A stretch of DNA of 45,244 nucleotides from Gordonia rhizosphera NBRC 16068 (GTDB lineage: Bacteria > Actinomycetota > Actinomycetes > Mycobacteriales > Mycobacteriaceae), in NCBI RefSeq assembly GCF_000298195.1, contig NZ_BAHC01000065.1, positions 1 through 45,244 on the forward strand. The letters run 5' to 3'. The translations under genes and the position numbers were made by a program. The notes beneath the pieces were generated by a model, which was given only the letters and a program-made list of their open reading frames with translations, was not told where the DNA came from and did not search any database. This document shows positions 32,711-40,367 of the stretch, piece after piece. Every line of letters starts with the position of its first letter. Position 1 is the first letter of the stretch.

Positions 32711-33751
32711 ATGTCGACTCCACGCCTCGCAGTGATGGTCCCCCCGAGCCCCGACGTGACCGCATCCGCGCAACTGGCACGCGTGTACGAAGATGTGGGT
32801 GTCGATGTGATCGGCGTTCCCGAGGCGTATGGCGTCGATGCGGTCAGCTGGTTGGGCTACCTCGCGTCGGTGACCGATCGGGTCGAATTGATGTCACAGG
32901 TTCTCCCCATCTACCCGAGGACTCCCGCACTGACGGCGATGACCGCGGTCGGTCTGGACCGGATCGCGCAGGGACGTTTCCTCCTCGGCCTCGGGGTCAG
33001 CGGACCGCAGGTCGTCGAGGGATGGCACGGCGTCGCCTACGATGCGCCGCTCGGCCGGACGCGGGATGTCATCGAGATCTGTCGGAAGGTTTGGCGCGGG
33101 GAGCGCCTGGAATACGACGGTGTCCGGTACCGGATTCCGATGCGCGGCGGGACCGGCCTCGGCAAACCGCTGAAGCTCGTCGACGTGCCCCTCCGCGCCG
33201 GTATCCCGATCTACGTCGCCGCGTTGGGACCGGGGAACACCGAACTCACCGCCGAACTGGCCGATGGGTGGGTGCCCTTTCTCTACATACCGGAGAGGGC
33301 CGACGCGGTGTGGGGTGAGCCGCTCGCCAGAGGAACGCTGAAACGATCCGCCGACCTCGCCCCACTAGAGATCGTCGCGGGCGGCCCGATGGCCATCGGT
33401 GACGACGTCACGCATCTGCGAGAGCTCGACCGTGACCACCTGGCCCTCTACGTCGGTGGTATGGGAGCGCGGGACAGGAACTTCTACAACACGGTCGTCC
33501 GCCGGTACGGCTTCGAGGAGCAGGCGCGTGAGGTGCAGGATCTCTACCTCGCGGGCAGACGGGCGGAGGCCGCGGCGGCGCTGCCGGACGAACTCCTCGA
33601 GGGCACATCGCTGATCGGCGACGTCGGGTACCTGCGGGATCGCCTTGCCGCCTACCGCGACCGGGGAGTGACCATCGTTCAGGTCCAACCCGTCGGCGAC
33701 GACCCGATCGCCGATCTCCGACGATTCCGCACACTCCTCGACGACTGCTGA
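32711..33751 (+). CDS. LLM-class F420-dependent oxidoreductase
   Basis: The 346-residue protein has a luciferase-like monooxygenase TIM barrel: VGVDVIGVPEAYGVDAV, RVELMSQVLPIYPRTPA, GLDRIAQGRFLLGLGVSG and GIPIYVAALGPGNTELTAELADGWVP. In Mycobacteriales this subfamily generally uses F420 to oxidise alcohols or reduce C=C or C=O bonds. AGGTGA precedes the ATG by 5 nt. It is the last gene of the DUF35-Ltp-FadE block, 94 nt after the fused dehydrogenase, and converges on a crotonase. Substrate is unknown. Confidence 0.85.
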   Translation: MSTPRLAVMVPPSPDVTASAQLARVYEDVGVDVIGVPEAYGVDAVSWLGYLASVTDRVELMSQVLPIYPRTPALTAMTAVGLDRIAQGRFLLGLGVSGPQVVEGWHGVAYDAPLGRTRDVIEICRKVWRGERLEYDGVRYRIPMRGGTGLGKPLKLVDVPLRAGIPIYVAALGPGNTELTAELADGWVPFLYIPERADAVWGEPLARGTLKRSADLAPLEIVAGGPMAIGDDVTHLRELDRDHLALYVGGMGARDRNFYNTVVRRYGFEEQAREVQDLYLAGRRAEAAAALPDELLEGTSLIGDVGYLRDRLAAYRDRGVTIVQVQPVGDDPIADLRRFRTLLDDC

Positions 33752-33783
33752 AGAAGCGCGCGCAGATGTGTTGTGCGCCGTGG

Positions 33784-34581
33784 TCAGACTCGCCTGGCGA
33801 GTGTGCTCGCGACCGCTTCTCGATGTTCGGAAGTCTCCAATAGCCTTACGTGCCACTGCACCTCGGCATCGGCGGTGTGCGCGAGATCGACATGGTCAGC
33901 AATCGCGATGTTCTCCTTGATCGCCCGGATCGCCGGGATCGAGCGCCCGGCGAGTTCACGCGCCAGCGCCGTTGTCTCCGCCGCCAGGTCATCATCGGGG
34001 AATACCGCGTTGACCAGGCCGAGCTCGAGGGAGCGGGCCGAAGGCAACGGTTGTGCGAAGAACAGCATCTCCTGGGCCCGGGAACGTCCGACGAGGTTGT
34101 TCAGCAACCACGTGACCCCGAAGTCGCCGGCGAGTCCGACCGCGGAGAAACCCGGACGAAGCTGAGCGGACTCGCCGGCGTACCGGAGATCACATGCCAG
34201 CGCGAGTGCGAGGCCGGCCCCGACGGCGTGTCCGTTGACGGCGGCGATCGTCGGTTTGGGGAACTCCCAGAGGCGCACGGCCGTCGCACGCTGCAGCTCG
34301 ATCTGGCGTTGGGCCCGTGCGGCACGATCGGACATCGGGCCGAAGATGCTCTCGCCACGGGCGAGCACTTTGACGTCGCCACCCGCGCAGAATCCTGGGC
34401 CGGCGCCGGTCAGCACCACGACCGCCACGTCGGGGTCGGCGGCCGCGCGATCCAACGACGTGGCCAACGCGTCGAGCATCTCCGCGGACAGCGCATTGCG
34501 CTGCGCAGGTCGGTTCAGGGTGAGCGTCAGAACATGTCGATCCAGGCTTTCGACGAGGACTCCGGTTGCTGGATTCGTCAT
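33784..34581 (-). CDS. Enoyl-CoA hydratase/isomerase family (PaaG-like)
   Basis: The 265-residue crotonase has CAGGD (65-69) and the second oxyanion segment NGHAVGAGLALALACDL. The catalytic region is VGLAGDFGVTWLLNNLVG, with Asp where PaaG-type isomerases have it, so hydration or double-bond isomerisation is likely. GGAGA precedes the ATG by 5 nt. It is divergent from a TetR gene, with a TTGACGTC motif 18 nt upstream, so this TetR probably regulates it. Confidence 0.88.
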   Translation of the reverse strand: MTNPATGVLVESLDRHVLTLTLNRPAQRNALSAEMLDALATSLDRAAADPDVAVVVLTGAGPGFCAGGDVKVLARGESIFGPMSDRAARAQRQIELQRATAVRLWEFPKPTIAAVNGHAVGAGLALALACDLRYAGESAQLRPGFSAVGLAGDFGVTWLLNNLVGRSRAQEMLFFAQPLPSARSLELGLVNAVFPDDDLAAETTALARELAGRSIPAIRAIKENIAIADHVDLAHTADAEVQWHVRLLETSEHREAVASTLARRV

Positions 34582-34598
34582 ACGCTCGCTCTCCCAAT

Positions 34599-34606
34599 TT
34601 GACGTC
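34599..34606. promoter_or_regulatory. TTGACGTC motif, copy 2
   Basis: The motif is in the 34582-34733 spacer between the divergent crotonase and TetR genes. Reading toward the crotonase it gives GACGTCAAAT, close to GACGTCAAAA of copy 1 upstream of the acyl-CoA dehydrogenase pair. Confidence 0.35.
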
Positions 34607-34733
34607 GAAGTCGAGATTATCTATCAGGATGGTGGTGGTCAATGCGGACGGGATGACCGCGCCACGACCGCATGATCGATACTCTGCGATGGGCAGCGTC
34701 GTCGGATTTGGCGCTGGAGAGGAGCCAATAGCC

Positions 34734-35381
34734 ATGGATGCGGAACCGCGCTCGGCCAAGGGTCGCCGTACCCGTGCCCGCCTGCTCGAGGCCGGCAAGG
34801 CGGTCTTCGAACGGGACGGGTTCCTCCAGGCCAGGATCACCGACATCGCGGCCGAGGCGAACGTCTCACACGGCTCGTTCTATCACTACTTCGGGTCGAA
34901 GGAATCGCTCTTCCGGGAGATCGCGGAAGAGGTTGAGGTCCGTCTCGTCTCGATGGACGACATCGCACAGGACGGCACCGGACGCGGCGGACCGATCGAC
35001 CGTATCCGCGATGCGAACCGCTCCTATCTGCTCGCGTACCGGCGTGAGGCCAAGATCATGCGGGTGATCGAAGAGGTCAGTCGCTATGACGAAGAGGTCC
35101 GCGCCATTCGCACCAAACGCGATGACTATCTCGGTGTTCGGCTCGAGTCGGCGATAGCACGGCTGCAGGCGGAAGGCCTTGCCGACAAGAGGATCGACAA
35201 ACGCTACGCGGCGACGGCACTGGGGGGCATGGTGGCGAGGTTTGCCGAGACCATGTTCATCGGTGGCGGGTCCTACGAGTTGGACAGGGCGGTGGAACAG
35301 CTCACCCTGCTGTGGGCCAATGCTCTGGGGCTCAACGAATCTGACCCGCCCGTCCGAAGGTCACGCCGGAGCCCAGGCTGA
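34734..35381 (+). CDS. TetR-family regulator
   Basis: The 215-residue protein has the helix-turn-helix at about 35-57 (ITDIAAEANVSHGSFYHYFGSKE), then a typical ligand domain with YRREAKIMRVIEEV. The ATG at 34734 is chosen for GAGGAG about 9 nt upstream; the open frame extends to 34566 but without protein-like sequence. It stands between two crotonase genes, one divergent and one 66 nt downstream, both with TTGACGTC upstream. It is a plausible local repressor for both. Confidence 0.87.
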   Translation: MDAEPRSAKGRRTRARLLEAGKAVFERDGFLQARITDIAAEANVSHGSFYHYFGSKESLFREIAEEVEVRLVSMDDIAQDGTGRGGPIDRIRDANRSYLLAYRREAKIMRVIEEVSRYDEEVRAIRTKRDDYLGVRLESAIARLQAEGLADKRIDKRYAATALGGMVARFAETMFIGGGSYELDRAVEQLTLLWANALGLNESDPPVRRSRRSPG

Positions 35382-35393
35382 AGGTTTCAGAAA

Positions 35394-35401
35394 TTGACGT
35401 C
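35394..35401. promoter_or_regulatory. TTGACGTC motif, copy 3
   Basis: The motif starts 13 nt after the TetR stop and ends 46 nt before the next crotonase start, followed by AT-rich CAATATTTTG. It is placed to control the crotonase-SnoaL transcript. Confidence 0.35.
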
Positions 35402-35447
35402 GACCAATATTTTGTGCGACGCTGATACCTCCATGGAGGAGGTGCGC

Positions 35448-36224
35448 ATGTCCGCACGGGATGTCCTGCTGATCGAGGTCGGCGACGACGGGATAGCTCT
35501 GGTCACCCTCAACCGGCCGGATGCTCTGAATGCGGCCGACGAAGAACTGCACGGGGCGATCTCGACCGTATGGTCGGATCTGTCCGGGCAACCCGGGATT
35601 CGCGCGGTTGTGCTCACCGGAGCCGGGAAGGCGTTCTCGGCCGGTGGAGACCTCCCGTTGCTGGACAGGATGACACGAGATCTGGACCTGCGATCACGCA
35701 TCATGGGTGAGGCCGCAACCCTCGTCCGTGAGATGACTCGGTTGCCGGTGCCGGTGGTCGCGGCCGTCAACGGGCCCGCCGTGGGTCTCGGCTGCAGTCT
35801 TGCCTCTCTGTCGGACCTCGTGGTGATGGAAGAGGACGCGTACTTCGCGGATCCACATGTGGGTCTGGGTCTGGTCGCGGGCGACGGGGGTGCCCTGACC
35901 TGGCCGATGAACATGGGCCTGCAACGGGCAAAGGAGTGGCTGCTCCTGGGCGGCCGGATGTCCTCGGAGCGAGCCCTCTCCTACGGTTTGGCGAACCGGG
36001 TGGTCGCCAATGGTCGGTCAGCGGAGGAGGCGCGGATACTGGCGAAGCGTCTGTCCGCGTTGCCACCCCAGTCCCTGTACGAGACGCGGAGGGTGCTGAA
36101 CCAGCCGCTGATCGCGCGGATCGACGCCGCTCTCGACGACATCATCGCCGCGGAGACGAAATCGTTCGATGAACCTGCGTTCCGGGGCAATCTGGCGCGC
36201 ATGATGGAACGCAATCGTGGCTGA
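35448..36224 (+). CDS. Enoyl-CoA hydratase/isomerase family (crotonase)
   Basis: The 258-residue crotonase has SAGGD (64-68), the second oxyanion segment GPAVGLGCSLASLSDL and the catalytic region VGLGLVAGDGGALTWP with Asp. GGAGGAGGT lies 5 nt before the ATG at 35448, which decides this start over the earlier ATG at 35433 and the TTG at 35394. It overlaps the SnoaL-like gene by 8 nt. The pair may hydrate, dehydrate or isomerise a ring-bearing acyl-CoA. Confidence 0.88.
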   Translation: MSARDVLLIEVGDDGIALVTLNRPDALNAADEELHGAISTVWSDLSGQPGIRAVVLTGAGKAFSAGGDLPLLDRMTRDLDLRSRIMGEAATLVREMTRLPVPVVAAVNGPAVGLGCSLASLSDLVVMEEDAYFADPHVGLGLVAGDGGALTWPMNMGLQRAKEWLLLGGRMSSERALSYGLANRVVANGRSAEEARILAKRLSALPPQSLYETRRVLNQPLIARIDAALDDIIAAETKSFDEPAFRGNLARMMERNRG

Positions 36225-36636
36225 CCCCCGACAGCCGACGGAACTCACGGTCTCCGATCGGCATTCGATCGAGGATCTGTTGGCCTCGTATGTTCTCAAC
36301 CTTGACGTGGACGACATCGATGCGGCTGCGGCGTTGTTCCTCGACGATGCCGAGTTCGTGACCTATGGACGGGTGTTCGCGGGCCGTGAGCGGATTCGGC
36401 GGATGTTCGCGTCCGCACCGAAGGGCCTCCATCTTTCCGGGCGGGCGCTCATCGTTGCCGCGCCGCACGGCGCCGACGTAAGCATGCAACTGGTGTTCTT
36501 CCCCGCCGACGACGCGCCGCGGCGCCTGGCGGTTTACGACCTTGGGCTTGTCCGGAGGACCGACGCCGGATGGGCGATCCGGCGAATGGAATGCCGCTTC
36601 CTCGACGGTGAGGGAAAACTGGCGGCTCAGCCGTGA
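36217..36636 (+). CDS. SnoaL/NTF2-like fold protein
   Basis: The 139-residue protein follows the NTF2-like pattern DRHSIEDLLASYVLNLD..DIDAAAALFLDDAEF, then FAGRERIRRMF and a final beta sheet with GWAIRRMECRFL. The GTG start overlaps the crotonase stop by 8 nt, so translation is coupled. This family contains steroid isomerases and bile-acid dehydratases as well as unknowns; no catalytic set can be fixed here. Tight coupling to a crotonase suggests a step on the same intermediate. Confidence 0.8.
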   Translation: MADPRQPTELTVSDRHSIEDLLASYVLNLDVDDIDAAAALFLDDAEFVTYGRVFAGRERIRRMFASAPKGLHLSGRALIVAAPHGADVSMQLVFFPADDAPRRLAVYDLGLVRRTDAGWAIRRMECRFLDGEGKLAAQP

Positions 36637-36681
36637 TCGGCGCTGCTCTGGTCCGATGATCGGCCGCGCTGCGATGCGAAG

Positions 36682-36699
36682 AAGTACTTCGAAGTACTT
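36682..36699. promoter_or_regulatory. Perfect 18-bp palindrome upstream of SDR
   Basis: AAGTACTTCGAAGTACTT is a perfect palindrome made of two GAAGTACTT units in tandem. It is 24 nt upstream of the ACTGT/ACAGT site and 124 nt before the SDR start, in the 36637-36822 spacer. Probable binding site for a dimeric regulator. Confidence 0.5.
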
Positions 36700-36722
36700 G
36701 TCCCTGAGGACCGTTGGACTGT

Positions 36723-36739
36723 ACTGTAAGTCATACAGT
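36723..36739. promoter_or_regulatory. Operator-like inverted repeat ACTGT-N7-ACAGT (site 2)
   Basis: ACTGT-AAGTCAT-ACAGT has the same arms and 7-nt spacing as the site at 4620-4640. TAGAAT at 36740-36745 directly follows and could be a -10 box, so a protein bound here would block transcription of the SDR gene. Confidence 0.6.
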
Positions 36740-36822
36740 TAGAATCACTGTCGTGCCGGCTGGAGTAGTGACCGGGCGACGAACCGATGGATCGGACGGG
36801 TGCGTCCGGGAGAGGATGTCCG

Positions 36823-37593
36823 ATGTCATTGGAAGGAACGTCAGCGATCGTCACCGGAGGGGCGGGCGGACTCGGTGAGGCTGCGGTGCGGAAGCTGCAC
36901 GAGGCGGGTGCCGCCGTGGTGATCGCAGACCTTGCCGAGGAGAAGGGCGAGAAACTCGTCGCGGAACTGGGTGCACGCGCAGCCTTCGTCCGCATGGACG
37001 TGCTCGACGACGAGTCGGTCGGCAGTGCCATCGCGGCAGCCGGAGCCATGGGTACCCTGCGTTACGCGGTTATCGCCCACGGTGGCTTCGGCGTCGTCGA
37101 GAAGATCGTCAACCGTGACGGGACCCCGGCGTCGCTGGGCGGTTTTGCGAAGACCATCTCGCTCTATCTCAACGGGACCTACAACGTGCTCCGTCTGGTG
37201 TCGGCGTCCATGGCGACCGAAGACGTCGACGGTAGCGGGGAGCGTGGTGCGATCGTGATGACCGCCTCGATCGCCGCCTATGAGGGTCAGATCGGCCAGA
37301 CCGCGTACGCCGCGGCAAAGTCCGGAGTCGTCGGGCTCACTCTCGCAGGTGCCCGAGATCTCAGCTCGGTGAAGATCCGCCTCAACACGATCGCCCCGGG
37401 AACGATGATGACCCCGACGATGGCGATGGTGGGCGAGGAGGCGCTGGAAAAGTTCGCTTCTTCGGTACCGTTCCCGAAACGGCTGGGTGAACCGCAGGAA
37501 TTCGGGCGACTCGCGCGTGATCTCATCGAGAACTGCTACATCAACGGCGAGGTCGTTCGTCTCGATGGCGCACAGCGCTTCGCGCCACGGTGA
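36823..37593 (+). CDS. SDR, 3-hydroxyacyl-CoA dehydrogenase type II-like
   Basis: The 256-residue SDR resembles the HSD10/17-beta-HSD10 group: TGGAGGLG (11-18), D36 for NAD, catalytic S149, Y162, K166, and the typical PFPKRLGEPQEFGRLARDLIEN..INGEVVRLDGAQR end. The NNAG motif is replaced by AHGG (85-88). It likely oxidises a hydroxyacyl-CoA to ketoacyl-CoA. AGAGGA is 6 nt before the ATG at 36823. Two palindromes upstream suggest tight control. It is followed by an AraC regulator. Confidence 0.87.
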   Translation: MSLEGTSAIVTGGAGGLGEAAVRKLHEAGAAVVIADLAEEKGEKLVAELGARAAFVRMDVLDDESVGSAIAAAGAMGTLRYAVIAHGGFGVVEKIVNRDGTPASLGGFAKTISLYLNGTYNVLRLVSASMATEDVDGSGERGAIVMTASIAAYEGQIGQTAYAAAKSGVVGLTLAGARDLSSVKIRLNTIAPGTMMTPTMAMVGEEALEKFASSVPFPKRLGEPQEFGRLARDLIENCYINGEVVRLDGAQRFAPR

Positions 37594-37629
37594 GCGGTGA
37601 TCTTCGGTGAGGGCTGCGAGCGTTCTACC

Positions 37630-37645
37630 CCACTTTGTACAGTGG
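37630..37645. promoter_or_regulatory. Inverted repeat at AraC gene start
   Basis: CCACT-TTGTAC-AGTGG lies just before the preferred GTG start of the AraC gene. It may be an autoregulatory site; if the gene starts at 37607 it would be inside the coding region. Confidence 0.35.
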
Positions 37646-37651
37646 AAGACT

Positions 37652-38551
37652 GTGACCGCCCCTGCAACTCCGGACAGGATTCTTGCTGATTCGGCCGACC
37701 GGAATCTTGCGGCCGCTGTCGAGCGAGGTTTCATCTACTCGCCGAACAATGACCGGGTGGAGCTGCGACAGGGCCTTCACGTGCACGCGGGGAGCTTCCT
37801 CTGGGAGGGCTCGGCGCTGGTTACGGGCTGGCACAGCCACGACGTCCATCAGATCGAGTACGCCGTGGGGGGTGCCGTCGAGGTCGAGACCGCTGCCGGC
37901 CATCACCTACTTCCACCCCATCAGGCCGCGTGGATTCCGGCGGGGCTGCGGCATCAGGCCCGGATGAGTCCATCGGTGAAGACGATCTCGGTCATGTTCG
38001 ACCCCGAACTCATGCCGGACGCCGGTCGCCGCGCTCGTATCCTTGCGGTCTCGCCGCTGCTTCGGGAGATGGTCATCCACTCGTTGCGTTGGCCGGTCGA
38101 TCGCACCGACAACGACGAGGTGGCAGCGCGGTTCTTCCGCGCGATGTGCGACGTCATCAGGGAGTCGATGGAACACGAGACACCGCTGTCGTTGCCGGTA
38201 TCCGATGATCCGTTGGTGGCGAATGCGATGGCCTATACCCGTGAGAATCTTGCGGTGGTCACCGTTACCGACGTGAGTCGGGCGATTGCGGTGTCGGAAC
38301 GGACGCTGCGCCGGATGTTCCAGGACTCGGTCGGGATGTCATGGCGTACCTACGTGTTCAATGCGCGTATGCACCGTGCCATGGCGTTGTTGGCCTCGCC
38401 GGGACAGACGATCCAAGAGACTGCGGCCGCGGTCGGATTCGAGAATCTGAGCGCGTTCACCCGAGCCTTCACCCAGTTCGCCGGTCAGACGCCGTCGGCG
38501 TTCCGGCGCGGTGCGAGCATGCCAGCTCCGGTGGGTGTCGGCGCAGGGTGA
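37652..38551 (+). CDS. AraC-family regulator with cupin sensor
   Basis: The approximately 299-residue protein has an N-terminal AraC cupin domain (GWHSHDVHQIEYAVGG at 59-74, HQAAWIPAGLRHQ) and a C-terminal double helix-turn-helix (VTDVSRAIAVSERTLRRMF; IQETAAAVGFENLSAFTRAF) in the last 100 residues. The GTG at 37652 is preferred for GGAAG just upstream and start MTAPATPD; a GTG at 37607 is an alternative. It follows the SDR gene by 58 nt and may activate it or the amidohydrolase-dehydrogenase genes downstream. Confidence 0.85.
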   Translation: MTAPATPDRILADSADRNLAAAVERGFIYSPNNDRVELRQGLHVHAGSFLWEGSALVTGWHSHDVHQIEYAVGGAVEVETAAGHHLLPPHQAAWIPAGLRHQARMSPSVKTISVMFDPELMPDAGRRARILAVSPLLREMVIHSLRWPVDRTDNDEVAARFFRAMCDVIRESMEHETPLSLPVSDDPLVANAMAYTRENLAVVTVTDVSRAIAVSERTLRRMFQDSVGMSWRTYVFNARMHRAMALLASPGQTIQETAAAVGFENLSAFTRAFTQFAGQTPSAFRRGASMPAPVGVGAG

Positions 38552-38577
38552 CGACATCCGGCGCGTCCGCCTCACTG

Positions 38578-38627
38578 CGCCCACGTCGACGGTTGAGTCG
38601 CGCCGTCGATACGACGATGAGTGGGCG
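38578..38627. terminator. Nested hairpin after AraC gene
   Basis: Outer arms CGCCCAC/GTGGGCG (38578-38584 and 38621-38627) enclose inner arms CGACGG/CCGTCG. It begins 26 nt past the AraC stop and could terminate that transcript. The rest of the 301-nt spacer 38552-38852 shows no gene; a promoter for the amidohydrolase is expected near 38780-38840. Confidence 0.45.
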
Positions 38628-38852
38628 TGCGTGGTGCCAGGTGTTCTCGGTGCTCGGTGACGGCAGATGGGTCACCTGCAGGGCATGAGTTCTCCCTGGT
38701 CGCTCTTCCGGCGACGCCGAGTGCTCGCCCGTTCTCAGGAGTCGAAGTGCATTGGCCGAACATGCACGAAACCTGTCCGACAGCGCAGTGACGGTCACGA
38801 GTATTCGCGATAGAAGTGATGAGAAGCCATCTTCGAGGCCCAGGAGGACCGA

Positions 38853-40115
38853 ATGCATCTCGACGACATGATCTTGGTCAGCATCGACGACCACGTGGTC
38901 GAACCGCCCGATATGTTCAAGAATCACGTGCCGGCCAAGTACCAAGATGAGGCCCCGAAGGTCATCGTCAACGACGCCGGCATCGAACAGTGGCTCTACA
39001 AGGGACGCGTGACCGGCAACATGGGCCTGAACGCCGTGGTTTCCTGGCCCCCGGAGGAGTGGGGTATGGATCCCGCCACCTTCGCCGAGATGCGCCCGGG
39101 TGTTTACGACGTGCACGAACGTGTCCGCGACATGAATCGGAACGGCATCCTGGCGTCGATGTGCTTCCCGACCTTCACGGGATTCTCCGCGAAGCATCTC
39201 AACCACTATCAGGATCCGCTCACCCTCGTCATGGTGTCGGCCTACAACGACTGGCACATCGACGAGTGGGCGGGTGCCTACCCTGATCGATTCATTCCGC
39301 TGGCGCTGCTGCCGACCTGGAATGTCGACGGGATGGTCAAGGAGATCCACCGTGTGGCGGCGAAAGGATGCCGGGCGGTGACGATGCCGGAACTGCCGCA
39401 TCTCGAAGGTCTGCCCAGCTACCACGATCTCGGTTACTGGGGCCCGGTGTTCGAGGCGTTGTCGGAGACGGGCACGGTGATGTGTCTTCACATCGGTTCC
39501 GGGTTCGAGGTCTTGAGACTGGCACCGGATGCTCCGATCGACAACATGATCGTCCTGGCCACACAAATCTCGGCGATAGCTGCCCAGGATCTGCTGTGGG
39601 GTCCGGCGATGCGGACGTACCCGAACCTGAAGTTCGCCTTCTCGGAGGGCGGTATCGGCTGGATTCCGTTCTTCCTCGACCGCTGCGATCGGCACTACAC
39701 CAACCAGCGTTGGCTGCGCCGCGACTTCGGAGGCAAGATGCCGAGCGAGGTCTTCCGTGAGCACTCGCTGGCGTGCTACGTGACCGATCCATCCGCCATC
39801 AAGATGCGCGATGTCGTCGGCGTCGACATCATCGCCTGGGAGTGCGACTACCCGCACTCGGACTGCTTCTGGCCGGACGCTCCTGAGCGCGTCTATGACG
39901 AACTGAACGCGGGGGGCGCCAGCGACGAGGACATCAACAAGATCACCTGGGAGAACTCCTGTCGGTTCTTCGGATGGGATCCGTTCACCGCGATTCCGAA
40001 GGAGGCGTCGACGGTGGGCGCCCTCCGCGCGCTCGCGACCGATGTCGATGTGTCGATCCGTCCCCGGGCGGAGTGGGCGCGCGCATATGCGGCGAAGGCC
40101 GCAGCCGGGGTCTGA
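38853..40115 (+). CDS. Amidohydrolase-family metal-dependent hydrolase/decarboxylase
   Basis: The 420-residue amidohydrolase-2 protein has the N-terminal motif SIDDHVVEPPDMF (H14), a central CLHIGSGFE and C-terminal WECDYPHSDCFWP with the metal Asp. Such proteins cluster with lipid and steroid catabolic genes in Mycobacteriales, but their reactions are mostly undefined. GGAGG is 5 nt before the ATG. It differs clearly from the amidohydrolase at 13352 in length and motifs. It precedes an acyl-CoA dehydrogenase pair by 252 nt; that spacer contains no gene. Confidence 0.87.
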   Translation: MHLDDMILVSIDDHVVEPPDMFKNHVPAKYQDEAPKVIVNDAGIEQWLYKGRVTGNMGLNAVVSWPPEEWGMDPATFAEMRPGVYDVHERVRDMNRNGILASMCFPTFTGFSAKHLNHYQDPLTLVMVSAYNDWHIDEWAGAYPDRFIPLALLPTWNVDGMVKEIHRVAAKGCRAVTMPELPHLEGLPSYHDLGYWGPVFEALSETGTVMCLHIGSGFEVLRLAPDAPIDNMIVLATQISAIAAQDLLWGPAMRTYPNLKFAFSEGGIGWIPFFLDRCDRHYTNQRWLRRDFGGKMPSEVFREHSLACYVTDPSAIKMRDVVGVDIIAWECDYPHSDCFWPDAPERVYDELNAGGASDEDINKITWENSCRFFGWDPFTAIPKEASTVGALRALATDVDVSIRPRAEWARAYAAKAAAGV

Positions 40116-40367
40116 CCGTTTCCCGGACACATTCGGGTGTCTTGTGCTGCTCGGATCGTCGATGTGTTCGTGGGTCCGGTGTCCTGAACACTGAATCAAC
40201 GAGCGCACCAACAAGAGATACCCAGATAGACGACACACTTCATCAAAGTGGTCTTCTGAACGCGAGAACAAACGACCCCAAGTGGCTCAGGGTATTTGAC
40301 GAAGATGTTCTCAGCCCTGGCGCGGCGGTCGCGCAGCCGAAACTAGTCGGTACACCCTGGAGGTTTC

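Noticed and set aside
32711..33751. Bacterial luciferase
   Set aside because: Only the general LLM fold matches; there is no LuxB partner or fatty-acid reductase, and F420-type LLM proteins are common in Mycobacteriales.
33752..33783. Terminator between LLM and crotonase genes
   Set aside because: Only a loose GCGC pairing is visible in the 32-nt spacer; not convincing.
38469..40271. A 600-codon minus-strand open frame opposite the amidohydrolase
   Set aside because: It is the antisense shadow of a clearly protein-like plus-strand gene in GC-rich DNA; its translation shows no domain and is rich in Arg, His and Asp as shadow frames are.
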